Shown one piece after another: positions 52,306 to 61,988 of a stretch of 64,000 nt of DNA (the first letter of the stretch is position 1; each line of letters begins with the position of its first letter). Source of the DNA: Lachnospiraceae bacterium. Its GTDB lineage: Bacteria; Bacillota; Clostridia; Lachnospirales; Lachnospiraceae. The notes under the pieces are model-generated. The model made no database searches, was not told the DNA's origin, and was given only the letters and a program-made list of their open reading frames with translations. Position numbers and translations under genes: made by a program. The stretch lies in NCBI GenBank assembly GCA_025758065.1, contig CP107199.1, positions 2,763,501-2,827,500 of the forward strand, in the 5' to 3' direction.

Positions 52306-52352
52306 AAAAGCGGCGTTCCTGTTCTCCCATGTAGAGAGTAAGAAACGCCGCT
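52306..52352. repeat. Hairpin carrying one arm of a 20-bp distant inverted repeat
   Basis: AAAAGCGGCGTTCCTGTTCT (52306-52325) recurs inverted at 54712-54731. Locally its AAGCGGCGTT pairs with AACGCCGCTT at about 52341-52350. It lies in the 190-base foreign stretch between the hsdM fragment and the recombinase remnant. Confidence 0.6.
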
Positions 52353-52388
52353 TCTGCGTCGTATTCAGTTTTTAGTACAATACCCTGC

Positions 52389-53891
52389 TTGTCCGTCGCT
52401 CGAAAAACCTTGATTTTCCAGTGCTTTCAAAAGTATCGTTATCTAACGTCAGCTTTTGACAGACCAGCATTTCAGCGAATGATGGACGATGTGGATGCGG
52501 GAAGGATCAACTGCATCATCACAAAAGACCTTTCCCGTTTTGGTCGTGAACACGTTATGATGGACTACTATCTGGAATTTGTGTTCCCAGAGAAGAATAT
52601 CCGTTATATCGCTGTTACAGAAAATGAGGATACCGAAAAAGGTCTCAGTGATTTCGTTCCTTTCAAAAATCTGTTCAATGAATGGTTTGCCAAGGACACC
52701 AGCCGTAAAGTAAAGGCTGCGCTTCGTGCAAAGCACGCTGCCGGTCAACGTATCTGTACTTACGCACCTTTGGGCTACAAGAAGCATCCTGAAATCAAAA
52801 ATGCTATTGTGGTGGATGAGGAAACCAAATGGATCATTGAGAAAATCTTTGAACTTGCTTATCATGGTTCCGGTGCTGCAAGTATTGCCCATAGGCTTAT
52901 TGAAGAAAAGGTTCCCACATCCGGTTGGCTCAACTACACCCGATACGGAACATTTGCTCACATCTACGCAGATGCCCCAGAGGAAAAACAGTACGATTGG
53001 TCAATCGGCCAGGTAAAGGAAATTCTGAAAGATGAAACCTATATTGGCAACAGCATCCACAACAAGCAGACCAACATTTCTTACAAGAACAAAAAGAAAA
53101 TCCGCAAGCCAAAGGAAGAATGGTTTCGTATCGAGAATACACATGAACCTATCATTTCCAAAGATGTTTTCTATCATGTGCAGGAGCAGATTGCTTCCCG
53201 CAGAAGAAAGCAGAAAGATGGCACTACCAAGATTTTCTCCGGTCTTATAAAATGCGCTGACTGTGGCTGGTCTCTTGCCTATGGTGAGAATCGTCAGAAT
53301 AAAACGCCGTATGGTCATTACCATTGCAGTAATTACGGACAAGGCACCGGTAAATGCTCCATGCACTATATCCGCTACGATACGCTTTACACCTATGTAT
53401 TGCTCCGAGTTCAGCATTGGACAAAAGCTGTCCGAGAGGATGAAGAAAAGCTCTTAGAGAGCATCCTGAAGGCTGGAGACAAGGAAAGAGCCGCTGCCAT
53501 GAAGAAACACACAGCGGAGCTTGCAAAAGCTGAGAAGCGCAAGACAGAGGTTGATAGGCTGTTTGCCAAAATGTATGAGGACAGAGTTTCCGAACGCATT
53601 ACCGAGTATAACTTCAATATGCTGTCTCAGAAATACCAGATGGAGCAGCTTGAACTGGATGAAAAAATCCAGAAACTCAAAGCGGCCTTATCAGAAAGCA
53701 AACAGTCCGTGGAAGATGCAAGGAAATGGATTGAGATTGTCAAACAGTATTCTGAGCCTACGGAACTGACCGCAGAACTACTAAACAACATGATTAATAA
53801 AATCGTAGTCCATGAAGCAGTCAAATACGATAACGGCTTTCGTGAACAGAAAATAGAGATTTACTACCGCTTTGTCGGCAAAATTGATTGA
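52389..53891 (+). pseudogene. Large serine recombinase, catalytic N-terminus deleted
   Basis: About 480 family-like residues start at FDRPAFQRMMDDVDAGRINC, include ITKDLSRFGREHVMMDYYLE of the resolvase domain, then the recombinase domain (YAPLGYKKHPE), a zinc ribbon with CADCGW and CSNYGQGTGKC, and a coiled-coil C-terminus. The first 60-70 residues, which in relatives contain the nucleophilic serine (YLRLSRDD type), are missing. The visible start is only a chance TTG with no ribosome site. The enzyme should be unable to cut DNA. The terminator at 53900 follows. Confidence 0.85.
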
Positions 53892-53899
53892 TAAAAAAA

Positions 53900-53928
53900 C
53901 TGAGTGTCAGCAGCAACTGGCACTCAGA
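53900..53928 (+). terminator. Hairpin after the recombinase remnant
   Basis: CTGAGTGTCAG and CTGGCACTCAG arms pair closely (about 53900-53927), near the right end of the element. Confidence 0.6.
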
Positions 53929-53959
53929 TAAAACAATATCTTTAACTAAGGAAAACGGG

Positions 53960-54611
53960 TGAGACGGTTCCAAATACGGAGACCTTAAAGCTTTTGTCAA
54001 AGGAATTTGACGTGTCGATCAATACACTTTTAGGTGCTCCAAGGCAGCTTGTTTGCCAGTGCTGCGGAATGCCATTAGAGGATGGAATCATAAGCCATAA
54101 CAGCGATGGTACATTAAATGAAGAGTATTGCAAATGGTGCTATGCCGATGGAACCTACACCTACAGCAATATGGATGACCTTATCGATGTCTGCGTAAAA
54201 CATATGGTAAATGAAGATTTCACAGAAGAACAGGCACGTTCTTATATGAAACAGCTTCTCCCCAGTCTGGATTACTGGAAAAGATATGAAGAATTAAGTG
54301 ACAATGGGCAATTTGAGGCATTTAAAGAACAGCTGATAAAAGAGATCAATGATCTTCATATAAAAGGTCTTCCGAAAGTGGAGAAATTGAACGCCCTTGT
54401 GGGCAGCTATGTAAATCTGGGATATCCGCTGCCTAACGGAAAAACAGTAAAATTTTTAAATGATGAAACCACTTATCTGGGAAACCAGCTGGAGCCAGAA
54501 TTTGGCGGAGACAGGTATTTCGGTATCCTTGCCAATATGGATTTCATTATGATCAGCACATACGGGCCAGAAGGAGAAGATCCGGAGCTGGTACTTTATA
54601 AAAAAAGATAA
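53960..54611 (+). pseudogene. 3' part of the split XRE gene, zinc-ribbon domain
   Basis: In frame from GAG ACG GTT (ETVPNTETLKLLSKEF), it continues the protein begun at 50294. After the end of the XRE helix bundle come DVSINTLLGAPRQLVCQCCG and a putative zinc ribbon with CQCCG and CKWCYADGTYTYSN, then a helical region and a C-terminal domain with FGGDRYFGILANMDFIMIST. The joined gene would encode about 255 residues. As it stands only a TTG at 53994 could start translation. Relatives are regulators of unknown signal with the same fused zinc-ribbon and C-terminal domain. Confidence 0.82.
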
Positions 54612-55000
54612 TACAGAAAGAAAAAATAAGTTCTACGGATAAGACCACTTGACATTCCAAGCATAAGAATAATGTAACGCACAGGCGGCATTCCTAACTT
54701 CTGAAACAGGAAGAACAGGAACGCCGCTTTTATTTTATCAAATGAGAGTGCAAAGCAAACCGGGTTCAAGAGCCGGACGGAATAATGTAACAGTTGGGGC
54801 GATATGTGGTCAAAATGTCGGGCTTGCATCCGATATTCTGACCGCAAGTACATAAGGGAATACAAACCTATTGAACCACGCTATATTCCCTCAAAAGGAT
54901 GGTTATAGGATGAAAATCCGATTTGATTTCATCGCTGATGATTTGATTTTTTCACTTATTCGTGATATGATAAGAAATATTGTAAAAGGAGGGCGAAGCT
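54612..55000. other. Intergenic region before the restriction operon
   Basis: No gene is supported. A hairpin region at about 54684-54731 (GCGGCATTCCT with AGGAACGCCGC) includes the inverted copy (54712-54731) of the 20-bp sequence at 52306. Words such as ATAATGTAAC occur twice (about 54670 and 54783). ATTTGATTT is repeated 20 bases apart (54921 and 54941) around the operon promoter and could be an operator for the XRE protein. Confidence 0.5.
54943..54971 (+). promoter_or_regulatory. Promoter of the type I restriction operon
   Basis: TTGATT (54943-54948), 17-base spacer, TATGAT (54966-54971); the transcript should start near 54978, 23 bases before the XRE start. Confidence 0.65.
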
Positions 55001-55228
55001 ATGGCGGTAAGCTACAAAAAACTGTTCCATCTTATGATTGATAAGGGAATGACCAATGCTGAGCTGATGGAAAAAGGTGGCTTTAGTGCTAACATCATTA
55101 CCCGGTTAAAGCGTGACAACTATATAGCCTTAGAGAGCATCGAAAGAATTTGCTGTGCCCTTGATTGTGGCGTTGACGATATTCTGGAATTTATACCGAA
55201 CGAAAAGGAGAAGGAAAACCATGGTTGA
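55001..55228 (+). CDS. XRE-family regulator of the restriction operon
   Basis: 75 residues with one helix-turn-helix (LMEKGGFSANIITRLKRDNY). AAAGGAGG precedes the ATG. Its stop lies inside the hsdM gene (8-base overlap), so it is the first gene of the operon. Such small Cro-like proteins often act as controllers that time methylase before nuclease. The repeated ATTTGATTT around the promoter is a candidate binding site. Homologous to the protein at 51748. Confidence 0.82.
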   Translation: MAVSYKKLFHLMIDKGMTNAELMEKGGFSANIITRLKRDNYIALESIERICCALDCGVDDILEFIPNEKEKENHG

Positions 55229-56786
55229 TACAAAGAAAGAACAAGAGCGTGACGAGCTGCATCGTGCGATATGGGCTATCGCTGATGAGCTTCGTGGTGC
55301 CGTTGACGGCTGGGATTTTAAGAACTATGTTCTCGGAACCATGTTTTATCGCTATATCTCCGAGAACCTGACCAACTACATCAATTCCGGCGAACAGGAA
55401 GCCGGCAATACCGATTTTGATTATGCCAAAATGCCCGATACCGATGCAGAAGAAGCTCGTGATGGCTTGGTAGAAGAAAAGGGCTTCTTTATTCTTCCGT
55501 CCGAGCTGTTTTGCAATGTCAATCTCAAAGCCGACAACGATGAAAACCTGAATGAAACTTTGGAGCGTGTATTCAACCACATTGAAAGCTCTGCAAAAGG
55601 CTCATCTTCCGAAAGCAGCTTTGCTGGATTGTTCGATGATTTTGATGTAAACAGCAACAAGCTTGGTTCTACCGTTGCAAAGAGAAATGAACGCCTTGCA
55701 AAACTTCTGCATGGTGTAGCTGATATGAACCTTGGTGATGTGAAGGATCACGATATTGATGCCTTTGGCGATGCCTATGAGTATCTGATGACCATGTACG
55801 CATCTGGGGCAGGAAAATCCGGCGGCGAGTTCTTTACCCCTGCGGATGTTTCCGAACTGCTCACCAGACTTGGCACGGTGGGCAAGACTGAAATCAATAA
55901 AGTCTATGACCCCGCCTGCGGCTCTGGCTCCCTGCTTCTGAAAGCGGAAAAGGTTTTGGGCAGAGATGCCGTCAGAAACGGCTTTTATGGGCAGGAAATC
56001 AATATCACGACCTACAACCTTTGCCGTATCAATATGTTCCTGCATGATGTTGGCTTTGATAAGTTTGACATTGCCTGTGAGGACACACTGACCGCACCGC
56101 AGCATTGGGACGATGAACCGTTTGAGCTGATTGTTTCCAATCCGCCCTATTCCATCAAGTGGGCTGGTGATGACAACCCTCTGCTGATTAACGATCCTCG
56201 TTTTTCTCCGGCTGGCGTTCTCGCACCGAAGTCTAAAGCCGACCTTGCCTTTATCATGCACTCCCTTTCGTGGCTGGCAACAGGCGGCACAGCAGCAATC
56301 GTCTGCTTCCCTGGCATTATGTACCGTGGCGGCGCAGAGCAGAAAATCAGAAAATACCTGATCGACAACAACTTTATTGATTGTATTATCCAACTGCCAA
56401 GCAATTTGTTCTTTGGAACTTCTATTGCGACCTGCATTATGGTGCTGAAAAAAGGCAAAGCCGACAACAAGACCCTGTTTATTGATGCTTCCGCTGAGTG
56501 TATCAAGGTAACGAACAACAACAAACTGACACAGACGAACATCGAAAGAATCGTGGACACCTTTGCTAATCGAGCCGAGGAAGCACACTTCTCTCATCTG
56601 GCAAACTATGAGAAAATTACGGACAATGATTATAATCTCTCTGTTTCCACCTATGTGGAAGCCGAGGACACCAGAGAGAAAATCGACATTGTAAAGCTCA
56701 ATGCCGAGATCGAGCAAATCGTTGCCCGTGAACAGGTTCTTCGTGATGAAATAGCAAAGATTATTGCAGAGATTGAGGTGGGATGA
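55221..56786 (+). CDS. hsdM: Type I DNA methyltransferase subunit HsdM
   Basis: 521 residues. The helical N-terminal domain (ELHRAIWAIADELRGAVDGW, LGTMFYRYISENLTNYINSG) is followed by the N6-adenine methylase domain, with AdoMet motif DPACGSGSLLLKAE at about 230 and catalytic NPPY in IVSNPPYSIKWAGD at about 307. It works with HsdS to methylate adenine in a split target and, with HsdR, to restrict. Start ATG 55221 behind AAGGAG. All catalytic residues are present. Its subtype resembles EcoR124-like (type IC) methylases, matching hsdS and hsdR. Confidence 0.94.
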   Translation: MVDTKKEQERDELHRAIWAIADELRGAVDGWDFKNYVLGTMFYRYISENLTNYINSGEQEAGNTDFDYAKMPDTDAEEARDGLVEEKGFFILPSELFCNVNLKADNDENLNETLERVFNHIESSAKGSSSESSFAGLFDDFDVNSNKLGSTVAKRNERLAKLLHGVADMNLGDVKDHDIDAFGDAYEYLMTMYASGAGKSGGEFFTPADVSELLTRLGTVGKTEINKVYDPACGSGSLLLKAEKVLGRDAVRNGFYGQEINITTYNLCRINMFLHDVGFDKFDIACEDTLTAPQHWDDEPFELIVSNPPYSIKWAGDDNPLLINDPRFSPAGVLAPKSKADLAFIMHSLSWLATGGTAAIVCFPGIMYRGGAEQKIRKYLIDNNFIDCIIQLPSNLFFGTSIATCIMVLKKGKADNKTLFIDASAECIKVTNNNKLTQTNIERIVDTFANRAEEAHFSHLANYEKITDNDYNLSVSTYVEAEDTREKIDIVKLNAEIEQIVAREQVLRDEIAKIIAEIEVG

Positions 56787-57847
56787 TGAAGAAAGACAAG
56801 CGTGAAATCAGCATCGTTCGTTCCTCCGCTGCGGAATATCTGACATTCATCACCGCCACCGGGAAAAGCGATGTAAATGCAGTATATTGCGATGAAAATG
56901 TATGGCTGACCCAAAAAATGATGGGACTTCTGTATAATGTGGAAACGCACACCATCAATTATCACTTGAAAAAAATATTTACCGACGGAGAGATCGACGA
57001 GAATTCAGTTATTCGAAAATTTCGAATAACTGCTGCGGACGGCAAAACCTACAACACCAATCACTATAATCTGAGCGCTATCATTGCCGTGGGCAATAAG
57101 GTGGATTCTCCCCGTGCGGTGCAGTTCAGAAAGTGGGCAAACCGTATCATTGAAGAATTTACCGTGAAGGGCTTTGCTATGGATGACGAGCGCCTGAAAA
57201 ACGGCGGAACTATTCTGACAAAAGATTATTTTGAAGAACAGCTGGAACGCATCCGTGAAATTCGCCTTTCGGAACGGCGGTTTTACCAGAAGATCACCGA
57301 CATCTATGCCACCAGTATTGACTACGATGCCAAGGCAGAAACGACAAGGCTGTTTTTCGCACGGGTGCAGAATCAGCTTCATTGGGCGATTCATGGTGAA
57401 ACAGCGGCAGAGACCATCTATCGCCGTGCTGACAGCCGCAAAGAGCACATGGGGCTGACCACTTGGAAGGATGCTCCCAACGGTAAAATTCAGAAATACG
57501 ATGTGGTGATTGCCAAGAATTATCTGACACAGGAAGAACTTTCTGCAATGACGAGAATCGTCAACGCCTATCTTGATTTGGCAGAGCTAAGAGCTGAGGA
57601 ACAGGTTCCTATGACGATGGAGGATTGGGCAGAACAGTTCGAGGGCGTTCTTCGGCTGAGCAGAAAGGAAATTTTGACCAATGCGGGAAGCATTTCTGCC
57701 AAAATTGCGGAACAACACGCCCTGAGCGAGTTTGAAAAATACCGCATCGTGCAGGATCAGCTGTATCAAAGCGACTTCGACAGGATATTGCTGGAAGCAG
57801 ATTCACATACAAAAGAGCTGCCGGAAGCAAAGGATGGCGGTGAATAA
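56783..57847 (+). CDS. rhuM: RhuM-family protein in the restriction operon
   Basis: 354 residues. The pattern YLTFITATGKSDVNAVYCDE, VWLTQKMMGLLYNVETHTIN, NHYNLSAIIAVGNKVDSPRA and the C-terminal LFFARVQNQLHWAIHGETAA is the virulence RhuM family, named from a Salmonella island gene. Such genes are frequent passengers of type I loci, yet no activity is known; the N-terminal half resembles the BRO/KilA-type or Fic-linked DNA-binding folds. The start overlaps the hsdM stop (ATGATGA), so translation is coupled. Possibly a modulator or a linked defence protein. Confidence 0.85.
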   Translation: MMKKDKREISIVRSSAAEYLTFITATGKSDVNAVYCDENVWLTQKMMGLLYNVETHTINYHLKKIFTDGEIDENSVIRKFRITAADGKTYNTNHYNLSAIIAVGNKVDSPRAVQFRKWANRIIEEFTVKGFAMDDERLKNGGTILTKDYFEEQLERIREIRLSERRFYQKITDIYATSIDYDAKAETTRLFFARVQNQLHWAIHGETAAETIYRRADSRKEHMGLTTWKDAPNGKIQKYDVVIAKNYLTQEELSAMTRIVNAYLDLAELRAEEQVPMTMEDWAEQFEGVLRLSRKEILTNAGSISAKIAEQHALSEFEKYRIVQDQLYQSDFDRILLEADSHTKELPEAKDGGE

Positions 57848-57852
57848 ACTTT

Positions 57853-58640
57853 ATGAGATTATCTGATGTTTTGTCAAAGCCGCCCGATAAGGAATACGTT
57901 CAAATTGATGCATTTTTGCAAAACAAAGCTGGTAAAGTAGGTCAAAAGGTCGATATTTCAACCGGAACGGTCGCCTTAAACTACTTTTGCGTTTCATGCG
58001 GGGATATAAGGACTTTTTGGTCAAGTCCCAAACTCACCTGCATTTTTGTGAGCAAGAATCTAATCAGTGTTGACTGTGTTTTGACTTGCGGATGCGGTGC
58101 TTCCATACCGGTATGGTTTTTGATAGAGAGCAAAAATGATATAACAGGTCAAGCGCCTACTATACGCATATTGAAAAAAAGTGTAAAACTATCCGATATG
58201 GTTCGTATCAACGACAATCGCTACGGGGAGTTTACTCCGTTGTTAGATAAAGCTATGCAGGCATATACCGACGGATTAGGAGCAGGCGCAGTTGTATATC
58301 TGAGAAAAATTTTCGAAAAAATCACGGTGAAAACAGCGAAAGCAGTCGATATTGAGTATGCTCAATATGAAGGCGGAAACCCAAAGAACTTCTCTGAGCT
58401 ACTAAAAAAGGTGGATGAAAAATGCTCGATAATTCCAAAAGAATTTTCTGCAAACGGTTATAAATTGTTTCGAGAATTGAGCGGTGTTGTTCATGGGAAG
58501 TATGATGAAGAAGCAGGATTGAAGAATTTTGAAGCCCTACATAGGCTTGTAATAGGAATCCTTGAAAATGTAATCAATCATAGAGAGTTATTGGATGCTA
58601 TTACTGTGCTTGGTTGGAACGAAGAAAGAGGTGAAGATAA

Positions 58641-58644
<4 letters not shown>
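57853..58644 (+). CDS. Zinc-site protein with DUF4145/HEPN-like C-domain
   Basis: 263 residues. The N-terminal half has two cysteine pairs (FCVSCGD and LTCGCGAS) likely to bind zinc. The C-terminal half, AGAVVYLRKIFEKITVKTAK to RELSGVVHGKYDEE and LVIGILENVINH, has the length and pattern of DUF4145 domains, which belong to the HEPN helical group often found as RNases in defence loci. The canonical RxxxxH motif is not clear, though RELSGVVH fits R-x6-H loosely. GGCGGTGA lies ahead, and the stop overlaps the hsdS start. Function within the restriction complex is unknown; the HEPN assignment is inference. Confidence 0.6.
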
Positions 58645-60449
<1,805 letters not shown>

Positions 60450-60460
60450 AAAGGAGTATC

Positions 60461-61969
60461 ATGCTCAGTTCCGATTCATTAAAAGAAATTTCAAACATCT
60501 TCTGTGGTGATACTGCGGATTTTTACTCCTATAAACAAGGGTATAAACTGGTAGAGTTTTTTAACTCCAATTTCGGCACAAAAGACGTTTATCGTTCCGG
60601 CTTTCCATCAAGATGGGTGTATGTTCACGATAAACTTGTTGATTTAATCAATAGCCACCAAATAGATAGATTTTTCAACGTTGTTCTGGGCAAGAGTTAC
60701 TTAATGCAAGAGCAATCGCTATCAGAAGTCGAGGCTGCCGAAAAAAGCGAGACTATATACGCCGAGTTTAATCGAATTATCCACAGAGATCTATGCAAAA
60801 TAACCCGTAACAATGGGCGATATCATCTTGTTAAGGAAAATGACGATTTAGAGCCAATTGGAAATGGCGGATTCGCTAATGTATATCGACAAAAATCTAC
60901 GGGATTAGTAGTAAAGAAATTGAAAGACGATTATTTGACAGATACGGGTATCAGAAGTCGTTTCAAGAGAGAATATAATATAACCAAATCCCTGCAAGAT
61001 GCATTTGGAATCATTCGGGTTTACACATTCGATGAAGGAAGCAGCTCTTATACAATGGAGTATGCTGAAACGACGTTGGACAAGTATGTTAAATCATTTG
61101 ATTTAACGGATGATATAAAGCTAAATTGTATTCGCCAAATTCTGCATATCATGACAGAAGTACACAAGCGTGATATCATCCACAGGGATATTAGCGCAAA
61201 CAACATTTTTATTATTTCAGGAACGATTAAAATCGCAGATTTTGGACTGGGAAAAGACCTAAATGTTTTTACCTCTCATCAAACAATGCATACAAATGCG
61301 GTGGGACAGTTTTACTACTGTGCACCAGAACAGTTTATGATGCTCAAAGATGGTGATAAGCGTAGTGATGTGTATTCCCTTGGTCGTGTTATAAACTTCA
61401 TTATGACGGGCGATCCAAGAGATTCTCACCATATTTACAGAAACATTGCAGAAAAAGCCACAAACTCAGATGCTGCATACCGTTATGCAGATGCAGGACA
61501 GTTATCTGTCTTTTTTGAGAAAGCGGTTTCTTATAAGCAAAAAGCAGAAAACCAAACACGAATTGACGAAAAAATAAGTAGAAAAGTTTTCGATGACGAA
61601 GTTGAAAGTTACATCTATGATCTGAGTGCAGAAAAAATATCTACAGCTATTCTCCATGAGAAAAAGGGATTCGTTGATGTGTTGTTAGCGTTTATGAAAA
61701 CAAGCGAGGAACACGCATTGTATATCATCCAGAGCGTAGATAAATCATATCGAGATGTTTGTGGAAGAACTTTCGCTGCCTACGACCCATTTGCTTCCTT
61801 TGCCTATTCGGTTCTTCGTAATGGTTTTCCTTATGTAGTAAATGAGACCGCAGCAAACATTTTGCGCTTGGTAGCCCGTGATGTTAACCGATTTAGTGCA
61901 CAACACATGATTGAGAATCTCATGAATATTGGCGTTGAGCCAATGATAGAAGAAATATTAGATTCTTAA
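60461..61969 (+). CDS. Eukaryote-like Ser/Thr protein kinase in the restriction operon
   Basis: 502 residues. The kinase domain (about 125-400) is complete: glycine loop IGNGGFANVYRQ at 133, lysine in VVKKLK at 152, catalytic loop HRDISANN at 241-248, DFGLGK at 260 and CAPEQF at 287. Before it lies a 120-residue domain (FFNSNFGTKDVYRSGFPSRW, LVDLINSHQIDRFFNVVLGK) like the N-terminal domains of AbiJ-type abortive-infection proteins. After it come about 100 helical residues. There is no membrane segment or PASTA repeat, so it is cytoplasmic. AAAGGAG precedes ATG 60461, 11 bases after hsdS, and hsdR follows at 20 bases. A role in sensing phage or controlling the nuclease is inferred from context only. 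Confidence 0.85.
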   Translation: MLSSDSLKEISNIFCGDTADFYSYKQGYKLVEFFNSNFGTKDVYRSGFPSRWVYVHDKLVDLINSHQIDRFFNVVLGKSYLMQEQSLSEVEAAEKSETIYAEFNRIIHRDLCKITRNNGRYHLVKENDDLEPIGNGGFANVYRQKSTGLVVKKLKDDYLTDTGIRSRFKREYNITKSLQDAFGIIRVYTFDEGSSSYTMEYAETTLDKYVKSFDLTDDIKLNCIRQILHIMTEVHKRDIIHRDISANNIFIISGTIKIADFGLGKDLNVFTSHQTMHTNAVGQFYYCAPEQFMMLKDGDKRSDVYSLGRVINFIMTGDPRDSHHIYRNIAEKATNSDAAYRYADAGQLSVFFEKAVSYKQKAENQTRIDEKISRKVFDDEVESYIYDLSAEKISTAILHEKKGFVDVLLAFMKTSEEHALYIIQSVDKSYRDVCGRTFAAYDPFASFAYSVLRNGFPYVVNETAANILRLVARDVNRFSAQHMIENLMNIGVEPMIEEILDS

Positions 61970-61988
61970 TGAAGGGAGTCGTGAAATT

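Larger units (their letters stand above)
50405..53959 (+). mobile_element. Serine-recombinase (TnpX-type) element inserted in the XRE gene, internally deleted
   Basis: The two ends share GGAAAACGG (50398-50406 and 53950-53958). Joining the host at the dinucleotide GG (50405-50406 with 53958-53959) restores the XRE gene exactly in frame (GAA AAC GGT GAG). Joining the element ends gives a circle junction TTTAACTAAGGAAAACG-GG-AGTTTCCCAAAGTTAAA, written here in parts, which is an imperfect palindrome as expected of a large-serine-recombinase attP with a 2-bp core. Contents: tnpV, two small genes, an XRE gene, a cut hsdM and a recombinase lacking its 5' end. It cannot excise with its own enzyme. 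Confidence 0.8.

Noticed and set aside
51938..52375. A complete 145-residue methylase-like protein
   Set aside because: HsdM likeness stops near 52270; the remaining codons are foreign and the catalytic motifs are absent.
54596..54865. 89-residue minus-strand protein
   Set aside because: It has no ribosome site, overlaps the end of the XRE gene and consists of hairpin sequence.
55602..56717. 371-residue minus-strand frame inside hsdM
   Set aside because: Antisense shadow of the methylase gene, without a ribosome site or family likeness.
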